Positions 60,555 through 64,000 of a stretch of DNA of 64,000 nucleotides are shown here, piece after piece. How positions within the stretch are numbered: the first letter of the stretch is position 1; every line of letters starts with the position of its first letter. This DNA is from Nemertoderma westbladi (lineage: Eukaryota > Xenacoelomorpha > Nemertodermatida > Nemertodermatidae), in NCBI GenBank assembly GCA_032718475.1, contig JAUCBJ010000193.1, forward strand, positions 38,346-102,345. Direction: 5' to 3'. The notes under the pieces were generated by a model. It was not told where the DNA came from, did not search any database, and worked only from the letters and a program-made list of their open reading frames with translations. The position numbers and the translations under genes are program-made.

Positions 60555-63500
60555 CGGCGTCAACGTGGTGCAGGGGGGAAGAATTAGGCTTTTTGATTAA
60601 CCTGATGCCGGAAACCATATAAACCGGGGTTCCGAACGATAAGTGCCCGACGATAGTTTACCAGTCGCGTTAGTTAAACTGCGCAATAACCGTAGGCTAG
60701 GCAGTTTCAACTGTTCCCTTAGAATAGTACAGAGTTTGATGGAATAGCAATACTACTGGAAAACATTGCAGATATCACCAGAGGTGTAGATAACTCCGTT
60801 CCGTGCACTGTAAAAAATAAATAGCCTTTTCACCATAAAAAGGTCGCGTATAGCCCTGCTGCACCTCATTTACGGTAAAATGTATTAAACAAATTAATGC
60901 AAAGGCCATAAATGAATCGAGAGTACACGTTTATTACCAAAACATTTTGGTTTTCGTGGTAAAATTAATTAATTATTTATTTAGTAACAGCACAATTTTT
61001 TAAAATTAATAATATTCTAGTAACTTAATTTATAAAACAATAATGAGTTAAAAATCATGTAGGTTGATGTTCATAGTTCATTAAAAACAGGGCAGCCTTC
61101 AGCTTCGACAATCCACGAGGAAATGAGGTGCAATTAATGTAATGGGTGGCTTCTGTTGCTTGGCAACTGCATAAACAGCAAATGCATGAATCGATAGGTG
61201 ACCAGCAGTTCGGTGTGGAACATAGCTTATGGTGGCAACCGTTTGACACTAGCTGTGCCATTGATCGCCGCCGATAGCCTGTTAAACCCGCTAAGTTAGT
61301 GTCAGAGCTCGAAGCGTTGTCAATTGATTCTAGAATAGGGGTGGACCGGGCATATTTCGAGATTCCGCACCACATTTTCCAGTAAAAGGCACGTACTTTA
61401 CGTATATGTTCCAAAGAGTTAATATTATCTTTTGTGGTGAATATATCACAACCATATGTTACTGTCGGAAGGACAATAGCTATGTATAATTTCCTAGCGG
61501 TTTCCATGTTAGTCATTGGTAGGTTGACTTTGGTGGCGATTCGAGCACAACATGCTATACCTTTCTTATATAGGTGTGTGTAGTGTTTGCTGGCGCCGTT
61601 CTTTGTGGATAGTACCACTCCTAGATATTCGAAACTATCACAAAATTCTATACTTTGTCCCATATATGTCAATATATCTGATCTTGCCGGGTGTCCACCT
61701 CTCCTGAATTTTACGGCTTTTGTTTTCGACAAATTGACTGTCAGATTGTTTACCCTGCAGTATTCAGCAAGTTTATCCAGTGATTCTTGTACATCAGCTA
61801 TTGTTTGTCCAGCGATTACAAGGTCGTCCGCATACATCCATATCCAACATGCTGCTATAGCGATCGCAGCAGGGAGATCGTGTACAAATAGTGCAAATAA
61901 TAAAGGTGAGAGTTTGTCGCCTTGAACTACCCCGATTGTTTGCGCAATTGGATCTAATACGTAATTGCCGATGCAGATACATACAAAATTAATTGCTAGA
62001 ATGGACCATAGTACTTCTATAAACTTTTTGCTTACACCGCAGGATGAAAGCTTGGTGCATAGTAGCTCCCTGTTCACAGAATCGAAGGCCTTAGTGAAAT
62101 CGATGAAAACACAATATAAGTGGCCTCCTGGCAATGAAATAGAGGATGAAATCCGATTGAATAACTGACGGACCGCCATGAGAGTTGACCTGCCCCGTCT
62201 GAATCCATACTGTTCGTCTGGGAAAGCACCCACAGATTCAGCCCATTTATACATTCTGTTTGCTAGGATCGACGTATATGTTTTCAAGACACACGATAAC
62301 AGTGCAATACCCCTATAATTGCCAGGCTCCGATTTCGTTCCTTTACCTTTGAATAAGGGCAATAAGTAGGCGGTCAGCCACATCGCTGGAAGTTTGGCCA
62401 GGCTAAAACAGAGTTGAAATAATACCAGCAGATATGGCAGGATAATACCAAACCCATGTTTCATTGATTCATTTGATATCCCATCAGGTCCAGTGGCTTT
62501 CCCCGATTTCTGATTGGATACGGCCTCTGTAATCTCGGCTCCGTCTATTGGTTTATCAAGGACAATATTGGGCTGTTCAGGCACTGTGGGTAAATTGGGT
62601 TTGTTAGCCGCTGAGAGCAGCGAAGTAAAATGTGTAGTCCATGCCGCCCTTGTTACCTGTTGAGACAATGGCTTTGGTGTCACTTTCGATTTAAGGATTT
62701 TCCAGAATGAAACTTTATCCGATTCACATTCTTCTATTATTTTGAGTTCTTCCTTGGCTTCATAACATTTCTTCTTACTTATTAGCAAGTTCTTGTAATT
62801 TCGGCGTTGTTGGGTGTATTTATTGCGGTTTTCTGTCGACAGCGTTTCTCGCATTCTGTTGAAACTTTCTGTCACTTCTCTTTTTGCAGTCCGGCAGTCG
62901 TTATCAAACCAGCGCTTTGTCCGTCTCTCTTTGTGTGGTTTTGCAGAACCTTGTAATGCGTTTGCTATATAATCCCACGATGTATCAACCCCTTGCCTTA
63001 AAGCATCCTCAAAGTCGCCACTTTTCAACAGTTTGTTGAGTTTATCAACATCAATCTTCCGAATTGTAGGCGTTCGTTGTTGTCTGGATTCAAAACCGTC
63101 GCACACTACATTTACAACTATGGCCTGGTGCTTTGTATTTGTGGTTGGTTTAACAGTAATCTCCACGCGGTTCAATATAGAGTCGTCTACAAATACTAAG
63201 TCGATTGTGCTCTGTCCGTTCCATGAGTAATATGTTGGAATTGTCGGATCATTAATACAGTGTAAATCTGCTGCTGATAAACCACAGCACAATAAATCAC
63301 CTCGATCGTCTGAGTCATCATCTATTCTACAGTTGAAATCACCCGTAAGTATAATAACGTTCCCTGTTTTGTTTCTGATGCTGTTAATTATTGGGATGAG
63401 CTCACATAGAATATCTTCAACGTTTATCCCGGGGGCGAAGTAACACGATATTACTACAAAGTCCCCAACAGATACAGCGATTACTGACTTAGTGGACACT

Positions 63501-64000
63501 ATGACCTTTTGAAGTACATTGAGTTTCGTATTTATTCCAACTGTAATGCCGCCAACTGGACGTCCTCTGGCAGGTTTAGCGCACGGAATATTAAATGATG
63601 TGTATCCCGGAATAATCAGGTCAAGTTCCATTGTTTCAGTGAGCAGTAGAACATCGGTGTCACTGAGGGTGTTGTCCATAGTCGTATCCATTGTCGATTG
63701 GAAACCTTCCACATTCCACACAACAAAGCTGATAGATTTACTAGGTACATTTGAGTCACAGGGAAGGTTCTCTGAGAACGGGAGGGCTGTGAGTAATACA
63801 ACGTTTTCCGCTACATTATATCTACTGCATAGGGATTGATGCTTGAGTAAACTGGCGTTATATCTGTACGGTTTCCCACATCCAATGCATATAGTTTTTC
63901 CTGGGATCGGCCGGGTGTTGGATTTTGTTGTGCTAGTTTTTACAGTTGATAAGTTCGAGGGTTCTCTTGTATCTTTGAGTCAGGTCGTTATTCCAGTTGT
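60555..64000 (-). mobile_element. AP-endonuclease LINE (clade not determined), 5' end outside window
   Basis: A long EN-RT frame with a probable 3' UTR at 60555-61054, which includes CCACGGCGTCAACGTGG. It continues off the right edge. It is distinct from the RTE-like family: YADD instead of FADD and a Cys-rich C-terminus. Confidence 0.8.
61055..63964 (-). CDS. LINE ORF: zinc finger, AP endonuclease, reverse transcriptase
   Basis: The frame is open from about 63964 to the stop at 61055. It begins with a C2HC zinc finger (CIGCGKPYRYNASLLKHQSLC with C-x2-C, H and C spaced as in a finger). The endonuclease starts at SFVVWNVEGFQ and has LTETM, GDFNCRID and SWNGQSTIDLVF; the usual SDH is TKH here. 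The RT has KATGPDGISNES, YRGIALLS, FIDFTKAFDSVN, VVQGDKLSPLLF and the catalytic MYADDLVIAG. The C-terminus has CSTPNCWSPIDSC … HYINC, a Cys/His cluster. No ATG precedes the zinc finger before an in-frame TGA near 63979, so the protein may be made by fusion with an upstream ORF1 or start later. No internal stop: possibly a recent copy. Confidence 0.8.
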   Translation of the reverse strand, partial: EPSNLSTVKTSTTKSNTRPIPGKTICIGCGKPYRYNASLLKHQSLCSRYNVAENVVLLTALPFSENLPCDSNVPSKSISFVVWNVEGFQSTMDTTMDNTLSDTDVLLLTETMELDLIIPGYTSFNIPCAKPARGRPVGGITVGINTKLNVLQKVIVSTKSVIAVSVGDFVVISCYFAPGINVEDILCELIPIINSIRNKTGNVIILTGDFNCRIDDDSDDRGDLLCCGLSAADLHCINDPTIPTYYSWNGQSTIDLVFVDDSILNRVEITVKPTTNTKHQAIVVNVVCDGFESRQQRTPTIRKIDVDKLNKLLKSGDFEDALRQGVDTSWDYIANALQGSAKPHKERRTKRWFDNDCRTAKREVTESFNRMRETLSTENRNKYTQQRRNYKNLLISKKKCYEAKEELKIIEECESDKVSFWKILKSKVTPKPLSQQVTRAAWTTHFTSLLSAANKPNLPTVPEQPNIVLDKPIDGAEITEAVSNQKSGKATGPDGISNESMKHGFGIILPYLLVLFQLCFSLAKLPAMWLTAYLLPLFKGKGTKSEPGNYRGIALLSCVLKTYTSILANRMYKWAESVGAFPDEQYGFRRGRSTLMAVRQLFNRISSSISLPGGHLYCVFIDFTKAFDSVNRELLCTKLSSCGVSKKFIEVLWSILAINFVCICIGNYVLDPIAQTIGVVQGDKLSPLLFALFVHDLPAAIAIAACWIWMYADDLVIAGQTIADVQESLDKLAEYCRVNNLTVNLSKTKAVKFRRGGHPARSDILTYMGQSIEFCDSFEYLGVVLSTKNGASKHYTHLYKKGIACCARIATKVNLPMTNMETARKLYIAIVLPTVTYGCDIFTTKDNINSLEHIRKVRAFYWKMWCGISKYARSTPILESIDNASSSDTNLAGLTGYRRRSMAQLVSNGCHHKLCSTPNCWSPIDSCICCLCSCQATEATHYINCTSFPRGLSKLKAALFLMNYEHQPT

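Overview
The window is animal nuclear DNA, very probably from an invertebrate. It holds two recognisable host genes, CEP290 and MPDU1, both intron-aware and eukaryotic in form. They sit in a landscape made of non-LTR retrotransposons, BEL/Pao-type LTR retrotransposons, a TA-flanked DNA transposon and long minisatellites. I cannot name the species. The motifs TAGGCCTA and CCGGTACCGGTA recur in the non-coding parts.

Layout. 1-12541: a nest of retroelements on the minus strand. An RT-bearing element of uncertain class (element B, 1-7325) carries a nearly intact RTE-like LINE (copy A, 593-4358) that made a 12-bp target duplication. Two more RTE copies (C and D) follow. 12542-16010: AT-rich sequence, the 3' end of another LINE, and a 25-bp minisatellite. 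16011-46351: the CEP290 gene on the plus strand, in three phase-0 coding exons: 16011-16199, 19839-19943 and a single 7-kb exon at 39377-46351. The predicted protein is 2422 residues. Intron 1 is almost entirely a 43-bp minisatellite built from the exon-1/intron-1 splice junction. Intron 2 (19.4 kb) starts with a 20-bp minisatellite that begins at the splice donor. It then holds RTE copies E, F and G, a broken BEL/Pao pol gene (BEL-A), a complete BEL/Pao-like LTR element (BEL-B, 23484-32175, 534-bp LTRs, 5-bp target duplication GGATG) inserted into the BEL-A RNase H region, a 41-bp minisatellite, a LINE remnant and a C-rich tract next to the exon-3 acceptor.

46352-54240: the CEP290 3' end, RTE copies H and I in opposite orientation, a degenerate tRNA-like sequence, a solo LTR related to BEL-B, and MPDU1 on the minus strand. 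54241-59784: a 5.5-kb minisatellite of 25/26-bp units with three main variants, ending about 75 bp upstream of the MPDU1 ATG. 60555-64000: a further LINE with endonuclease and reverse transcriptase, cut by the window edge.

The host genes are not an operon and are not functionally linked. CEP290 is a ciliary transition-zone protein, and MPDU1 is an ER protein for dolichol-linked mannose and glucose donors. The two signals I find most unusual are these. First, the CEP290 minisatellites start exactly at splice donors and so copy them many times. Second, BEL-B codes for gag and protease but no RT or integrase; in place of pol it has a swarm of short hairpins whose stems change on both arms together. 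Its upstream frame carries a UGA-CUA-G stop and a 16-G run at a frame change.
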